Source: Linderina pennispora (taxonomy: Eukaryota; Kickxellomycota; Kickxellomycetes; Kickxellales; Kickxellaceae). From it: a stretch of DNA of 64,000 bases. Position numbers and translations under genes: made by a program. This document shows, piece after piece, positions 53,030-63,980 of this stretch (positions are counted from its first letter, which is position 1; every line of letters starts with the position of its first letter). Under the pieces are notes generated by a model, which saw nothing but the letters and a program-made list of their open reading frames with translations, did no database searches and was not told the DNA's origin. The stretch is taken from positions 1,178,001 to 1,242,000 of the forward strand of contig NW_024468251.1 of the NCBI RefSeq assembly GCF_002104995.1. Direction: 5' to 3'.

Positions 53030-53402
53030 ATGGATGTTGAGAATCCCTACATAGCCGTCGAGAATTACCTTGGTATACCCCAGTGCCGTCCTCTGACCCT
53101 TGCCACAGAGCTAGATGGACTTGAGAAAATCAGCCTGCCCATCTTGCGGTGTGCCGCTTTGCTGGATGTAGATATTCAGGATGATCACAAGCACGATTGG
53201 CAGGCCTACACGTCTAGGGGTGTATACCGTCGTACAAATGGTCTCGCACCTGCCCAACTTGACTAGCCCTGGTGTCAACCCTGAATCAATCGATACCATT
53301 GTCCAGGCGATTGGTGGGTGTGCATTTAGTAACCCTGAGGCAGGCGTTCGTGCAATTCGTGTGCGCAAGTACTCCTCACACATAGGGGCCTTCGACAGGT
53401 AG
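53030..53402 (+). pseudogene. LRR-family C-terminal relic
   Basis: Two overlapping frames hold ELDGLEKISLPILRCAALLD and then VVQMVSHLPNLTSPGVNPES. The second matches the family end pattern FCELVVCLPRVTKVRVNHHM (Leu-Pro, six residues, Val-Asn). The fragment lacks the N-terminal two thirds and changes frame near 53210. Confidence 0.45.
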
Positions 53403-54509
53403 CATTTCTATATCATTTCTCTCCTTATTTTCTACTCCCAATTCCTGTTCAGAACATCAATAGCGCGAGCATTCGATATAGTCCCAGTACCGTCAGTAAA
53501 TAAGTCATGTATATAAGATATGCGAACATCATCAAAATGATCAGTCGCCTACGCTATCATGTATATGAGGGTCATGATGTATTTGTACGCAACAAGCAGT
53601 GAAAATTTTGAAATGCCAGGATTGTTCTTTGTCAAGAGGTGAGGTAGGTTGTTCAGACATCGGGGGTGTTTGAATGAGTGGCCCCCTTGCATGTATGGTG
53701 TTTCTATTATTGCCATTCTTGGAAATTGTCAGACACGCATTATGGAAGGTGTCACGCTTAGACCACCAGCAAAGCAGAAGCGACATGTCGATTTCCTAGT
53801 TCAAGACTGGAGGAATGGTATGTGGAGGAGTATATAAAGCTATTTGGATGGTAAGTGTGATTTAGATGGACACCTTGAAACGGTACCCATTTCAACATTC
53901 CAACTTGCATCTCTACTTTAGTTTTTTGTGTCGGCCCTGTTATCATAATGATGCTAAAGATGGGCGTCCACTGCTCGCAGTTCAAGCATTATAGAGGAAA
54001 CAGTAGTGGCGAAAGCAGACGTTTTATTGACGTTGATGACGATTAGTAACCCAAATAGGGATGGTATCATCATATCCGATTACTCTAAATTGCTCTGACA
54101 TTCTCCATACCCCAAGATCGCAAGACACTGCTTTCATAATACTCTTGAATGACAGAAAATCATATTAAATGAATCGCCAAAACTGGCTATATTCCGAGAG
54201 TTCATAAAGGTCTGCCTTCCGTAAACGAGATGGCTGGAATGGCCTTAGGGAGCACATGGAGCATCATCCAATTTAATTCAGTCCCCAAGCTTCCGTTTAC
54301 CGACCATTCACTTCTCCTGTGAAGGGTTCCTGGCAGCAAAATCTGCCTATGACTTTTTCAGCATTCACTCCGTCGAGCCGACAATTCATGCTATCGGCTC
54401 GACTCACCAAATAACTGCCGTACTCTGTGCTCAGTCCTCTTGGCTGCAGTGTTCACCTTGTCTTTCAGGTACTCTGCGTTTTTTAAATTCAGCACATTCT
54501 AAGCGAAAA
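53403..54509. other. Gene-poor region and COX14 promoter
   Basis: 1.1 kb. A TATA-like stretch (gagtatataaagc) near 53828 is followed by a C/T-rich segment like the LRR-family leaders, but no open frame follows. The last 100 bp serve the COX14-like gene. Confidence 0.4.
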
Positions 54510-54921
54510 ATGAGCATTAATCGGTTCCGCTTCTACGACGTTATGCAAAAGTCGGTTTCGACAGCGCTGTTTGCAACCACAGGTAAAAGAAACACCCACC
54601 AACGGGAGTGTGATAAACAGCCGGATCTGCCTTTGGATAAGCAAAACGACTGCGAGCGCTCGGTTCTTGAAACCGCAGTAATGGACAAACGTAGCTGAAA
54701 CAAAAGCTTTGTGTAGTCGCCGGCACGCTGTTTATCGGACTCAACGTGTACAACAACTGGGTTGAGAAGAACAAGCTGCTGCAGGAGGTAAGTACTCAGA
54801 TCCACCCGTGTATCGGCATGTATATGCATACATTAGTGAGCAGCGTCACTCACAACCACCATGCCGTCTGTAGCAAGCTAACCGGCAGATGGGCAAGAGC
54901 GATCCCGCGAACCAGAAGTGA
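54510..54921 (+). CDS. COX14: COX14-like cytochrome c oxidase assembly protein, three exons
   Basis: Exons 54510-54582, 54717-54787 and 54889-54921 total 177 nt, an exact 59 codons including stop, with GT-AG introns of 134 and 101 bp. The 58-residue product starts MSINRFRFYDVMQKSVSTAL, has one membrane segment (TTVAGTLFIGLNVYNNWV) and a short charged tail (KNKLLQEMGKSDPANQK). Length, single helix and the basic N-terminus with the aromatic motif RFYD match Cox14/C12orf62, which binds newly made Cox1 in the inner membrane. Sequence conservation in this family is low, so the name is likely but not certain. Confidence 0.65.
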
Positions 54922-55149
54922 AAAAGACAGGCGGCACTGCGGTTCAACCGACCAGGCGGCGATGATGAGATTTTGCCCATAGAGGCTTTGAAGAGAATAA
55001 ATCGATTAACTGTAATCAGTCTCTAGGAGCGCTGTTAGCAGCAATGCCACTAATTGCCGAGTGAGCCTTTTATGCAAGGAAACGCCGCTTGTCCTCCGCT
55101 CTTGCAAAAAAAACACATTCATTCCTTTTTCATAATAACTCAATTCATA

Positions 55150-55530
55150 ATGTCCAGGCGAAACAACAACAGAACGCCAAACGAAAGCTCTAGCAGCACT
55201 GGGGCTGGCGAGGCATTCGAATTGGAGCAGCAGAACAACCGCCATCTCGACCTGCTGGCGTCCAAGGTCTCGGCGCTGCACAGCGTGACGGTCAACATCC
55301 ACGACGACGTGTTTGAGCAGAACCGGATGCTTGACGGCACCTCGGAGACATTCGGGAGGTTCGGCAACATGTTTGACCGGACACGGCAGCAGCTCACACA
55401 TACACTGGCGACGGCCAATTCAAAGTTTCTCTGCTACCTGACGATGGTGCTGGTGTTTGGCGTGTTCAGCCTGTATTATATTGCCAAGAACCTGCTTACG
55501 CACGACGTCGACCCGTATGAGCTGCCGTAG
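55150..55530 (+). CDS. BET1: BET1-type Qc-SNARE
   Basis: 126-residue intact tail-anchored SNARE. The SNARE helix runs LEQQNNRHLDLLASKVSALH, SVTVNIHDDVFEQNRMLDGT, then FGRFGNMFDRTRQQLTHTLA. The zero-layer Gln is expected near EQNRML. The C-terminal membrane anchor is FLCYLTMVLVFGVFSLYYIA. The length and the low-complexity polar start fit Bet1, which acts in ER-to-Golgi fusion with Sed5, Bos1 and Sec22. The Met at 55150 (MSRRNNNRTP) is chosen over an upstream Met in A/T-rich leader sequence. Confidence 0.88.
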   Translation: MSRRNNNRTPNESSSSTGAGEAFELEQQNNRHLDLLASKVSALHSVTVNIHDDVFEQNRMLDGTSETFGRFGNMFDRTRQQLTHTLATANSKFLCYLTMVLVFGVFSLYYIAKNLLTHDVDPYELP

Positions 55531-55865
55531 TGGCCGCGCGTTACAATTTCATATTTACAGTTTTCTTTTTTGTACTGAAGTATCCTGTGCTGTTCTGCCA
55601 ACCAAAACATAATTTGTGTTGTTTTTGTCGGTCGAGCTCAGTCTATCAGCAGCGGGTCTGCAAGCAAGCTAATGCGGGCGATCGTCCGAGTTTGCTAATG
55701 CGAAACATTCGACACACTGGGGGGAACTGCGTGTAATTCGCCCATATTTGTTTACTGGTGAATTGGGCACCCACGCATGCACCACCGCCCCTTCGTCGCC
55801 CCAGTGCAATGAGGATCTCGCATCCATACGATTCAGTTTCCTTCTTTCACTCACACAAAGACAGT
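55531..55865. other. Intergenic region
   Basis: 335 bp between BET1 and the mitochondrial hypothetical gene, same strand. No feature seen. Confidence 0.45.
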
Positions 55866-56213
55866 ATGATCCGGTCCGCAGCCCATCAAACCACACAAAG
55901 GGCACTAAGGCACAATGCCCGGCTGCTGATCCACACGTCGACATACCGTCAATTGCCCGACGACAGGCGGCACGAGGAGTTCAGCAAGGGGTTTGTCAAG
56001 ACACTCAAATCGCTGGCTGAAGCACCGCAGGACCCGGTGGAGATATCTGAGGCAACAAGGAATGCTGATGCGACCCTGTCCAAGGCAATCTCGGGACTGT
56101 TCAGCAGGAGCAAGGTTGAGGTGACGCCTGAGTTGCTTGAGCGCCGGAAGCAGCTCCGGGAAAAGTACCCAGAGCTGTTCCAGGACATCTCAGATGAGGA
56201 GCTGGACAAGTAG
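55866..56213 (+). CDS. Small hypothetical protein with mitochondrial-type presequence
   Basis: 115 residues from MIRSAAHQTTQRALRHNARL at 55866. The start is Arg/Ala/Thr-rich without acidic residues, typical of matrix targeting. The rest is helical and charged (LPDDRRHEEFSKGFVKTLKS, VTPELLERRKQLREKYPELF) and ends QDISDEELDK. An upstream in-frame Met at 55758 would add a leader-like segment. I do not recognise the family; an assembly factor or ribosomal accessory protein would be a guess. It is convergent with DIS3, with ~40 bp between stops. Confidence 0.6.
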   Translation: MIRSAAHQTTQRALRHNARLLIHTSTYRQLPDDRRHEEFSKGFVKTLKSLAEAPQDPVEISEATRNADATLSKAISGLFSRSKVEVTPELLERRKQLREKYPELFQDISDEELDK

Positions 56214-56251
56214 AGTAAACTTCGTATATTTAGGAAAAATGGGATTGCACT

Positions 56252-59200
56252 TCAAATAGTTGTCACCTGCTCTGGGTGCTTGGTCACCAGTTCGACGACC
56301 TGGTCCTCATCGGCCTTGCTCAGAGTCTTGCCTGTGGCGGCCTTCAGGGCACCAAGCTCCTCTGGAGTCATTGAGACTCCGGGGATCTGGGGCTCGGTCA
56401 AGCGCAGGCCGAGCTTGCGGCGCATAGAGCTGACATTGGCGCTGACGGGCTTATCGTCGACCTGCAGAACCACACGCACACGCTGGAACAGACCCACAGA
56501 CGACGACTTGTCAGCAGACACCAGCGTGTGCGACTCCTGGTCGTACTGCAGGACCGCCGGCACGTCCTTCTTGTCCTTGTCGCTCGTATACACGACGCCC
56601 TCGATTCCGTAGCTGGGAATCAGCACGCCAAAGCCGTTCTGCAGAATTTGCGTCACATAGCCAGGCTCCTCGACAGTCTTGCCCTTGAAGAACAGGTTAG
56701 TGTACAGCTCGACCGACGAGCGGCTGGCCTGCTGCGCCATGCGGTGGCGGTGGTTCAGCACATCGCTCTGCTCGGACATCTTGACCTTGTCGGTGAGCTC
56801 AGGGCCAAACACCACCTGGCGGTCGATTGCAGCATGCAGAAGCCGGTGCACCATGACGTCGGCGTACCGACGGATCGGTGACGTGAAATGCGTGTAAATG
56901 CCGGTGGCAAGACCGTAATGGCGGAACTCCTCGGGTGTGCAGGTGCCTGAGCAGAAGTACTGGGCCTGCATCATGCAGCGGGTGGTCAAGATGCGCAGGA
57001 GGTTGTTGAAGTACGGGTCGCTGGGCAGCACAGCGCGGTCCAGCGACTGCGCCAGCGCCAGGCTGCTGCCAGTCTCGAGCTCAATGCCAAGCGGCTTCAG
57101 TGCGTGCTGCAGGTTGTCAAAGTTCTGGGGCGGCGGCTGCGGATGGCGACGCAGCAGGGCCGAGTCGGGGAAGCTCTCGTAGATCTTCTGGGCAACACTG
57201 ATGTTCGCCAGCAGCATGAACTCTTCGACCAGCGCATTGGTCTCCTTCAGCGCCTTCATCTCGACATCGACAGGATCTTGCGAGTCGTTCTCAAGCCGGA
57301 ACCGCACCTCGGGCGACGATAGCGTCAGGGCTCCAGCGTCAGTACGGCGCTTGCGCAGCTTCTTGGCCAGCATGTTCAGATTGCGGATGTTCTTGGTGAT
57401 GTCGTCCTGCATCGACGGATCGTCCATGCGGTTCTGGGCCTCCTCATACGTCAGCGACGCCTTGGAGTGGATCACGCTCTTATGGAATGTGACGTTGACA
57501 ATGTTGGCGTCAGGGTCGAGCTCCCAAATGCACGAGAACGCAAGGCGGTCCACGTTGGACATCAGCGAGCACAGGTTGGTGCCCAGCAGCTCCGGAAGCA
57601 TGTCAATGCGGCGGTCGACAAGGTAGACAGTGGTCGACCGGTGAGCGGCCTCCTTGTCCATGGCTGTGTTGGGCTTAACAAAGTTGGTGACGTCAGCAAT
57701 GTGGACACCGACCTGGAAGTTTCCATTTGGCAGCGGCACGGCATGCAGGGCATCGTCGATATCCGTACAGCCGGGGGGATCAATGCTGCAGACGTTGAGG
57801 TGGCGCAGATCGGTGCGTCGGCCGGCGGTGACCAGATCACGGTCCGGATCAAACACCCAATTGGCACCCTCAGATGGCAGATCAGCACGCACGCTCTTTG
57901 TGAATGGCTGGTATGGAACGTCGTGCTCGAGGAGCAGAACCTCGGTCTCGGTAGCCTTGTCGCCGGCATCGCCCAGCGCGCGCACAAAGTGGCCCTGTGG
58001 GTACCGTGACTCCTTGGGCCACGCGTCAATGGCCACCAGAATGCGCTGCCCTGCGAGCACGTCGACCTGCCGTGTGCGGATGCGGATCTTGGGAATCCGC
58101 CGGTCCATGGCCAGCACGCTGACCGATGTGGGTGCGTTGGATGCACGTGGGCCCTTAGGAGCAAAGTTCGGGTCAAGGAACGCGCAGTACGATCGCCAGT
58201 TGCGGCGGACGATGCCGACCACGCGTCCTGTGATTTCGCCATCCTCGGCTTCCAGGGTCTCGTCGGTGATCTCGGCCGGCTTCACACACAGCCCATCCTC
58301 GCTGTCGGCCGCAGTGTCGCCAGCAGCCGCCGGGGTGGACTTTTCGGCTGCCACACGCGCACGCTTGCGAGCACGTCCCTCGACAGACTTGTCTGCGTCG
58401 CCCGGAACCACCGCAGGGTCCCTGGCTGCCTTTTCGTCGCTCTTTTTCTTCTCATCGACATCCGGCACCGAATCCTCGTCCTCATCAACCAACGCAGCAC
58501 TGGGTGCTTTGCGCCACTGCGACTTGGGCAGGATCTGTACCGCAACCTTGTCGCCCTGGATCGCGCGATTCATGTCCATGCGGCCCAGAATCAGCACGCT
58601 GCGCTCCTTGCCGTCGGGGAACGTCGTGTAGATCGAGCCCTCCAGGTAGTTGTAGGCCGCAATTTGCAGCGTGCCCTGCACCAGCATGCCTGCCTTGATG
58701 CCTGCCTGTACCTGTACCGGACTCAGGTACTCTGGGTACCCGCCCCACCTGGAATCCCCAGACTCGCGGTCGGTGATGCTCACACTGCCCATCATGTCCA
58801 GCAGCTCCGGGTGCTCTGTGAAGATCGCCAAGTACTCGTCCATCCGGCACGACTCAACTCCATCTTCCTTTGCCTTCTTCAGATTACCCTCGTCATTCGT
58901 GACCATTAGCGCCGCAATGCCCGTGTTCGACAGATGATTCGCATACCATTTGACTGCGACCCGGATTGCCCTATCATTGCGGTCATTAGGTGTCTCACCT
59001 GCGCTGCGGTCAATGAAGGTCTCGCGGTGGTGCTCGTTCGAAAACACAAACCACCGCCGCTCGTGCTCACGCACAATAGCCCGCACGCGGTTGTACACTG
59101 CCATACTCAGCCCGCGCAGCTCGTCCAGTACCGTGCTCAGCACCACGACATTGTTGATGATCGGCCGCTCAAAGATATCGATCTGGTTGATGAACGCATT

Positions 59201-59452
59201 GGTGTCGGGGATCAGGTAGTGTCTGCCCCACTTCTCCGAGTCGCGCGGTGTACAGCTCAGGGGGGCTGCTGTCTGCACTCCATCGACGCTGTGCCTGCCG
59301 TGCTCGGCCGCGTCCTGCCGGGCCTTCACGCACACCGGGTGTCCGCACTGCTCATAACCGCAGCTGATGTCGTCGCGCAAGTAGTGCTCCTTGACTGTGC
59401 GCACAATGTTGCCCTTGCGTGTGCGCTTTACAAACGACTTTGAACGTAGCAT
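56252..59452 (-). CDS. DIS3: Exosome catalytic subunit DIS3/RRP44
   Basis: Intact 1066-residue single-exon protein. The start MLRSKSFVKRTRKGNIVRTV at 59452 matches the family; an in-frame Met 13 codons upstream is unlikely. The CR3 cysteine motif (CGYEQCGHPVC) is followed by the PIN endonuclease domain (HYLIPDTNAFINQIDIFERP, VVLSTVLDELRG, MVTNDEGN). Two cold-shock-like domains come next. The RNB exonuclease domain holds SIDPPGCTDIDDALHAVPLP with the catalytic Asp cluster, HIADVTNFVKPNTAMDKEAA and YTHFTSPIRRYADVMVHRLL. An S1-like end follows (GYVTQILQNGFGVLIPSYGI). A 60-residue acidic/basic insert lies between the cold-shock domains (VDEDEDSVPDVDEKKK onward). It degrades RNA 3'-5' as part of the core exosome. 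Confidence 0.96.
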   Translation of the reverse strand: MLRSKSFVKRTRKGNIVRTVKEHYLRDDISCGYEQCGHPVCVKARQDAAEHGRHSVDGVQTAAPLSCTPRDSEKWGRHYLIPDTNAFINQIDIFERPIINNVVVLSTVLDELRGLSMAVYNRVRAIVREHERRWFVFSNEHHRETFIDRSAGETPNDRNDRAIRVAVKWYANHLSNTGIAALMVTNDEGNLKKAKEDGVESCRMDEYLAIFTEHPELLDMMGSVSITDRESGDSRWGGYPEYLSPVQVQAGIKAGMLVQGTLQIAAYNYLEGSIYTTFPDGKERSVLILGRMDMNRAIQGDKVAVQILPKSQWRKAPSAALVDEDEDSVPDVDEKKKSDEKAARDPAVVPGDADKSVEGRARKRARVAAEKSTPAAAGDTAADSEDGLCVKPAEITDETLEAEDGEITGRVVGIVRRNWRSYCAFLDPNFAPKGPRASNAPTSVSVLAMDRRIPKIRIRTRQVDVLAGQRILVAIDAWPKESRYPQGHFVRALGDAGDKATETEVLLLEHDVPYQPFTKSVRADLPSEGANWVFDPDRDLVTAGRRTDLRHLNVCSIDPPGCTDIDDALHAVPLPNGNFQVGVHIADVTNFVKPNTAMDKEAAHRSTTVYLVDRRIDMLPELLGTNLCSLMSNVDRLAFSCIWELDPDANIVNVTFHKSVIHSKASLTYEEAQNRMDDPSMQDDITKNIRNLNMLAKKLRKRRTDAGALTLSSPEVRFRLENDSQDPVDVEMKALKETNALVEEFMLLANISVAQKIYESFPDSALLRRHPQPPPQNFDNLQHALKPLGIELETGSSLALAQSLDRAVLPSDPYFNNLLRILTTRCMMQAQYFCSGTCTPEEFRHYGLATGIYTHFTSPIRRYADVMVHRLLHAAIDRQVVFGPELTDKVKMSEQSDVLNHRHRMAQQASRSSVELYTNLFFKGKTVEEPGYVTQILQNGFGVLIPSYGIEGVVYTSDKDKKDVPAVLQYDQESHTLVSADKSSSVGLFQRVRVVLQVDDKPVSANVSSMRRKLGLRLTEPQIPGVSMTPEELGALKAATGKTLSKADEDQVVELVTKHPEQVTTI

Positions 59453-60642
59453 TGCGAATAAAATATGTTCAGTGAAGTCAATGTGGAGCAAAAACTGTTG
59501 CGTTGAAAAGCGAAAATGTAGTGCAAAAAAATCAGAGGGGCTTAATCAAGAAATGATTATATTCGGATTAGTAGATTAGAATATGTGAATACCTCTGAAT
59601 AGGCCAGGAGCGGCAGGTTTTAGAAAGTTGACAAGCGCAAGCTCTAAGATAGCCTCACTATCCCAGAATTGGTTCTAGAATGCAATGGTGTATTTTCACA
59701 ACTCCCTAGTAAGTGAATAGCGATGATAGCACAGGGAATGGCGCAACATTGCAAAAAATACCTTTGAAGATATTCACAAATCGAATCGCTGTACCATGTA
59801 TATGCGCAGATACCGTCCATCATTTCATTATTGTAGCTGAAAATAGACCAAGATGTTCTTTGCTACCAGACAGGATGTGGCTTCGCATTTTGTATGGCCA
59901 TGACTCGGAGAAGCATACCTTGGATTTGACCGGGATAGCGACTTCCCACACAACCACTTTTAAACATCCCAAGATAGGATAGCTATTGCTTAGCCAACAA
60001 ATACAGGAAAGGATACCATCGTGTTTCAGTGAAGTACACACCACAAGGCGTTCAATCTCAACATGAAAAGCCCCTATATGTGGCACAATGAAACTGGCTT
60101 CACATGCATACCACTTCGTTTGTCTTTCAAGGTCTTGGCTCTAACACCCTTGCGTATCAGCAGCAAGGCCTATTTTGTACCCTTGACCTCTCAGATATTA
60201 TGTCAAGCTCTAAATGCACAGATAGTGCAGGCGAATCCTCGGCAAATGAGATGTTGCCAATCTTTAAAGGTTGCTAAAAACAGATAATGGCGAGCATATA
60301 CACCCCGCGTATCTGTGAACACCAAGTAGTATGCAGAATGCTCGCTATCTCTTCCTTGTCAATTATACTCAAGGAGACAGTGACCATTGCTCCTGCTGTA
60401 TCAACATAGGGTATCTTAGAAGTGAGGTTGTATTAGAATCAACCGAAAGGCAGAATCCACAAGGAGTGGCCCGGAAAACATGTTCGTTTTGAGGTTCCTG
60501 CAAGCAAGTTGGTGCATTCCTTGCCACATCTACAAGTTCTGGCACCTCCGTCGCATGCGCGCTTATTGTTGTCATAGTTGTGATGAGCTTGGAAAGAGGA
60601 AATCGGGGCAGCCAAGACAGGGCTTTTCCATGTGGTTTGGGA
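59453..60642. other. Gene-poor region and DIS3 promoter
   Basis: 1.2 kb. The first 150 bp are the DIS3 promoter side. The remainder is AT-richer with no recognisable gene. Confidence 0.45.
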
Positions 60643-61880
60643 TATATAACCCCAGACCAGCAACCACCCACTCTTTCACTACCTTGTACTCTCCTAACCG
60701 CATTACTTGTTTCGTCTAAAGCACTCACCAATATACTATCTCCAGATATATTCTATTCTTTTTCACCTCAGTTTCAATGGGATCCGATTCTTCCAAGGAG
60801 CAGTATGACGCTGTCCTTCGTGACCACCCTACATGAATCTGCACAAAGAACTCCAGTGATGCCTCTACGTTGGCTAATTTCAACAATATTGAAGAACTGG
60901 TGAAGTCGTTTTCAAGGGTTTCCCATCTCTCCCCGCACTGTATATGGTTGTAGCCCATGTTACGCTACCCAGCTCATTCCTGGCGATTCGTATGACAAAG
61001 TTGCAAACCGTCGGGATACAACATCCATGTACTTGTCCCGTTTGGACTGTTCTAACACAGTAATGAAGTGGCGAACTTGTCTGGCTTGAAGACGCTGTGT
61101 CTCGCTTTTAAGCTTGTCGATATGGACAAGGCATCCTTTCCCAGTGGCAATATCTCTGTTCGTTTCGGATATCTTGCATTGATACTCACATATAGGTCTA
61201 CAAGAGACTAGTTATCTCTATCCGGTGTTTGAAAGCAACCCGACTAGCCCCATTGGATTTACTGGAACTCTTCATCACATGGCTACTGGTGTCAGTGTCA
61301 TCAGAGATGCAAAAGACTTGTTTATGTGTTATCCAGATGGCAATCCGCTAGCTCCCTAGTGCTCTGTAGCCCAGGTAGCCCACATATTAGAGCAACCATC
61401 ATCTGCTGAGAGGGCATTTATCTACAATTTCAACTGGCTGCTGCCCAAGCACATCACCTAGAAGCAACAAAAATAGCTTGTGTCGAGTTTCAGTATCGTC
61501 AATAAGCTAAGTCTGGCTAACCTCATCATGCAACTACCTTTGCTAAAATACCTAGATATCCGCCTCTTCTCAATGAATTCCAACGGTACTGGTCAAACTC
61601 TGCTCCCTAGTAAGGCTCAAACCAAACACAGGATTCATAGCCAGTTAAACCTAGCGAACATGCAGTCAATTAGTGGCGTGCTCTAGGAGCTTGCACTATT
61701 TGCCCAGATAAAACTCTTTACTAAGAATATCTGCGAATTGGTTCAACTTCTCCCTGCTCTCAAATGTCTCAGCATCAACCCTGAATATGTCGAGAGGGTC
61801 AGTACAGCAACTAGCAGCAATCATCAGCCTCGGCGCTATATTGGTGTCCGAGCTTTAGATATTTCAAGGCTGGATTCCTA
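60643..61880 (+). pseudogene. Decayed LRR-family gene with TATA-type promoter
   Basis: TATATAA at 60643 with a CA-rich leader matches the LRR-gene promoter style. A short frame from MGSDSSKEQYDAVLRDHP near 60778 stops soon after. Downstream fragments fit family positions: SGLKTLCLAFKLVDMDKASF near 61080, LSLANLIMQLPLLKYLDIRL near 61505 (compare HGLANLLGQLPLLHTLVVDC in copy B), and ICELVQLLPALKCLSINPEY near 61730. Several stops and frame changes make it a pseudogene, much older than the Y copies. Confidence 0.6.
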
Positions 61881-62697
61881 GTTCATGAAGCATATTTAAA
61901 TAGTCTTCAATATTGGGCATATTAAAGCAAAAGGATGTGAGAGTACCTCTTAAAGACCAACTAGAGTCATTAGAGTACATCAACACATAGTTTGACATGC
62001 AGCAACAAGCTGTGACTAACAATCCAGAGAAAATGAGGGCATCCTGAAAAATTTTGCCACCGGAACGTTGGGCTGTAGACGTTGGATCCAGTAAATGAGG
62101 CTGTAGAGATACCAAATATTAGCAGGCCATGAATATAGTGATATGAGGTAAATACTCTTCTCAGCAAAGCAATAGTATACTTACACTAGATGTACATCTA
62201 AACTCTCAATATCTTCAGTGACTAGACTCACTTTAGTCACATTTTTGCCCTATCCGGTTAACGACGAGTGTAGACGCAGTTGCTAAGACGCAGCATTATA
62301 TCTTTGGTTACCTATTGATCTGATGACCTATGCTGCTATAATGATTAAAGTTTACCTGCGGATATCTCTAGCCACAGTTATGTCGTAGAGACCCACCGGG
62401 GCAAGTTCCTTAGAATACATCTGCTATTGCTGCATATGTTCTAGCCGGTCTCCAGCTACGCTGAGCCTGCTGATTAAATCCACAACCGTGATCTACCAAT
62501 GATAGCCAATCAAGCGCGGCGCCCTTTATCTTCAGCTCGTCTAAAAGTGTTGGTAAAATGGTCCGCCTCTCAGTGACTTCGAATTGGCAAGCAATTCTGG
62601 AATTCCTGGTCCTTTTTCTCTCTGTTTTTTCTTCTTCTCCAGCAAACCCGCCTTAATCGGAGCGTTTTAAAACGAAAAAGAAAACATACATATAACA
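61881..62697. other. Intergenic region before ATP19
   Basis: About 800 bp. The last 100 bp form a T/C-rich leader (ggtcctttttctctctgttt) typical of the promoters in this window. No gene seen. Confidence 0.45.
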
Positions 62698-63036
62698 ATG
62701 GGCAGCTTCTTCACCATCGCTGGTCGCAAAATCGCCACCGAATACGTAAGGAACCCTTTTTAAGCGGCGTGGGTAGACTAGACGCGACCTTTGGTTATCG
62801 GCTTTGAAAACGGCGGAGGGCACGCTAATTACGCACACATTTATGAAAATACTCTTTTGTAGATTGTCCTCGGTGTTCTGGGCACGTACGGTCTCGGTAT
62901 CAAGGCCGCCCTTCCCAAGACCGATAAGACCAAGCAGCCGCCTATCGTTGCCTCGAGCGACGAGGAGACCAAGTTCATCCAGGAGTTCCTGAAGGCCGCC
63001 GAGGCCGAGGAGACCAAGGCCCCTGCCGCCCACTAA
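62698..63036 (+). CDS. ATP19: Mitochondrial ATP synthase subunit k, two exons
   Basis: Exons 62698-62745 and 62863-63036 total 222 nt, an exact 74 codons, with a 117-bp GT-AG intron. The 73-residue product starts MGSFFTIAGRKIATEY, has one short membrane helix (IVLGVLGTYGLGIKAALP) and a charged tail (SSDEETKFIQEFLKAAEAEE). The start, the LGxxGxxG helix and the E-x-KFI-x-x-x-LK tail match fungal Atp19. Subunit k is a dimer-associated accessory subunit in the Fo region, so this window holds two dimer-related subunits (g and k). Confidence 0.85.
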
Positions 63037-63188
63037 ACTTTATATCTAGCGCTGTCTTCGGAAGTTACTATACCAACACACCCCTTTTTCCTCTCTGCCT
63101 TCGCTCATATATCTAGTCATCACCGGCTTGAGAATGCATGTGTGAATATTGGTTTTGCTATATACTATGTGGAAAAAGAGCGATCTTG

Positions 63189-63980
63189 CTACGAGAACAG
63201 CAGCTGGCGCGCGCCATGGTATACATGCAAAATGCCATCGAGCTTGGGCAGCAGGTGCGGGAACATGATGACGATTCGGTGCTCGGGGTCCCTGGGCATA
63301 ATGGCCATATAGTACCGGTACTCGAACATATGCAGTGCCTCATGTATAACGATGTCTCCGATCTGGTGTCGCTCGTAGCTGCGCACGCTGCGGAACCCCG
63401 CCAACGTCACAGTTTCGGTCTGTATTCCCACATCCCGAATCACCACCAGTGTCTCCTTGTAGACCTGCAAACCGGACCGCACTAGATACAGCACCATTGG
63501 CAGGAAGGCAAGCAGAATAGGGCCGCGGAAAAAGATATGGCCAGCCCACGACATCAACGCAATCGCCATTATATCGCTGGCCCGTATTCCCGCCGAGTCC
63601 TGGCGCACCGTGTACTCGCAGATATCCGGCGACCGCTGCTCGCACACAAGCACCAGCGCATTGCCGCGCACCTCCAAGCCGCCTGGCGGATACCCAATGA
63701 ACTCCTGCTTGGGCACATCCGGCTGGTCGGGCGGCTCTGGTATACTGTCAGCTGTGGGTTGTCTTTGGTGCATAAACCGGCTGCGCAGGGTCGGCGACTG
63801 CGGGATCTGCTTGGCTGTCGAGAAAATGCTGGTGCCGAACGGGAACCGTTGCGGCAGCTTCGATGGCAGAACCGACGAGGACGTGCGCTTATGCAGGCTA
63901 CCCTCGCGCAAAAGACGCAGGTCCTTTGCTGCCGTGATCGGCGAGTACGGCGAGGAAAACGAGTGTGAGGCTCGGTGCAT
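63189..63980 (-). CDS. GPI15: PIG-H/GPI15 subunit of GPI-GlcNAc transferase (N-terminus may extend past window)
   Basis: 263 residues from the Met at 63980; the frame stays open to the window edge, so the true start may lie outside. The N-terminal half is Ser/Pro-rich and variable. A membrane hairpin (IMAIALMSWAGHIFFRGPIL, LAFLPMVLYLV) leads into the PIG-H domain. That domain reads YKETLVVIRDVGIQTETVTL, RHQIGDIVIHEALHMFEYRY, and the end MFPHLLPKLDGILHVYHGAR. PIG-H works with PIG-A and partners on the cytosolic face of the ER to make GlcNAc-PI, the first step of GPI-anchor synthesis. Confidence 0.88.
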   Translation of the reverse strand: MHRASHSFSSPYSPITAAKDLRLLREGSLHKRTSSSVLPSKLPQRFPFGTSIFSTAKQIPQSPTLRSRFMHQRQPTADSIPEPPDQPDVPKQEFIGYPPGGLEVRGNALVLVCEQRSPDICEYTVRQDSAGIRASDIMAIALMSWAGHIFFRGPILLAFLPMVLYLVRSGLQVYKETLVVIRDVGIQTETVTLAGFRSVRSYERHQIGDIVIHEALHMFEYRYYMAIMPRDPEHRIVIMFPHLLPKLDGILHVYHGARQLLFS

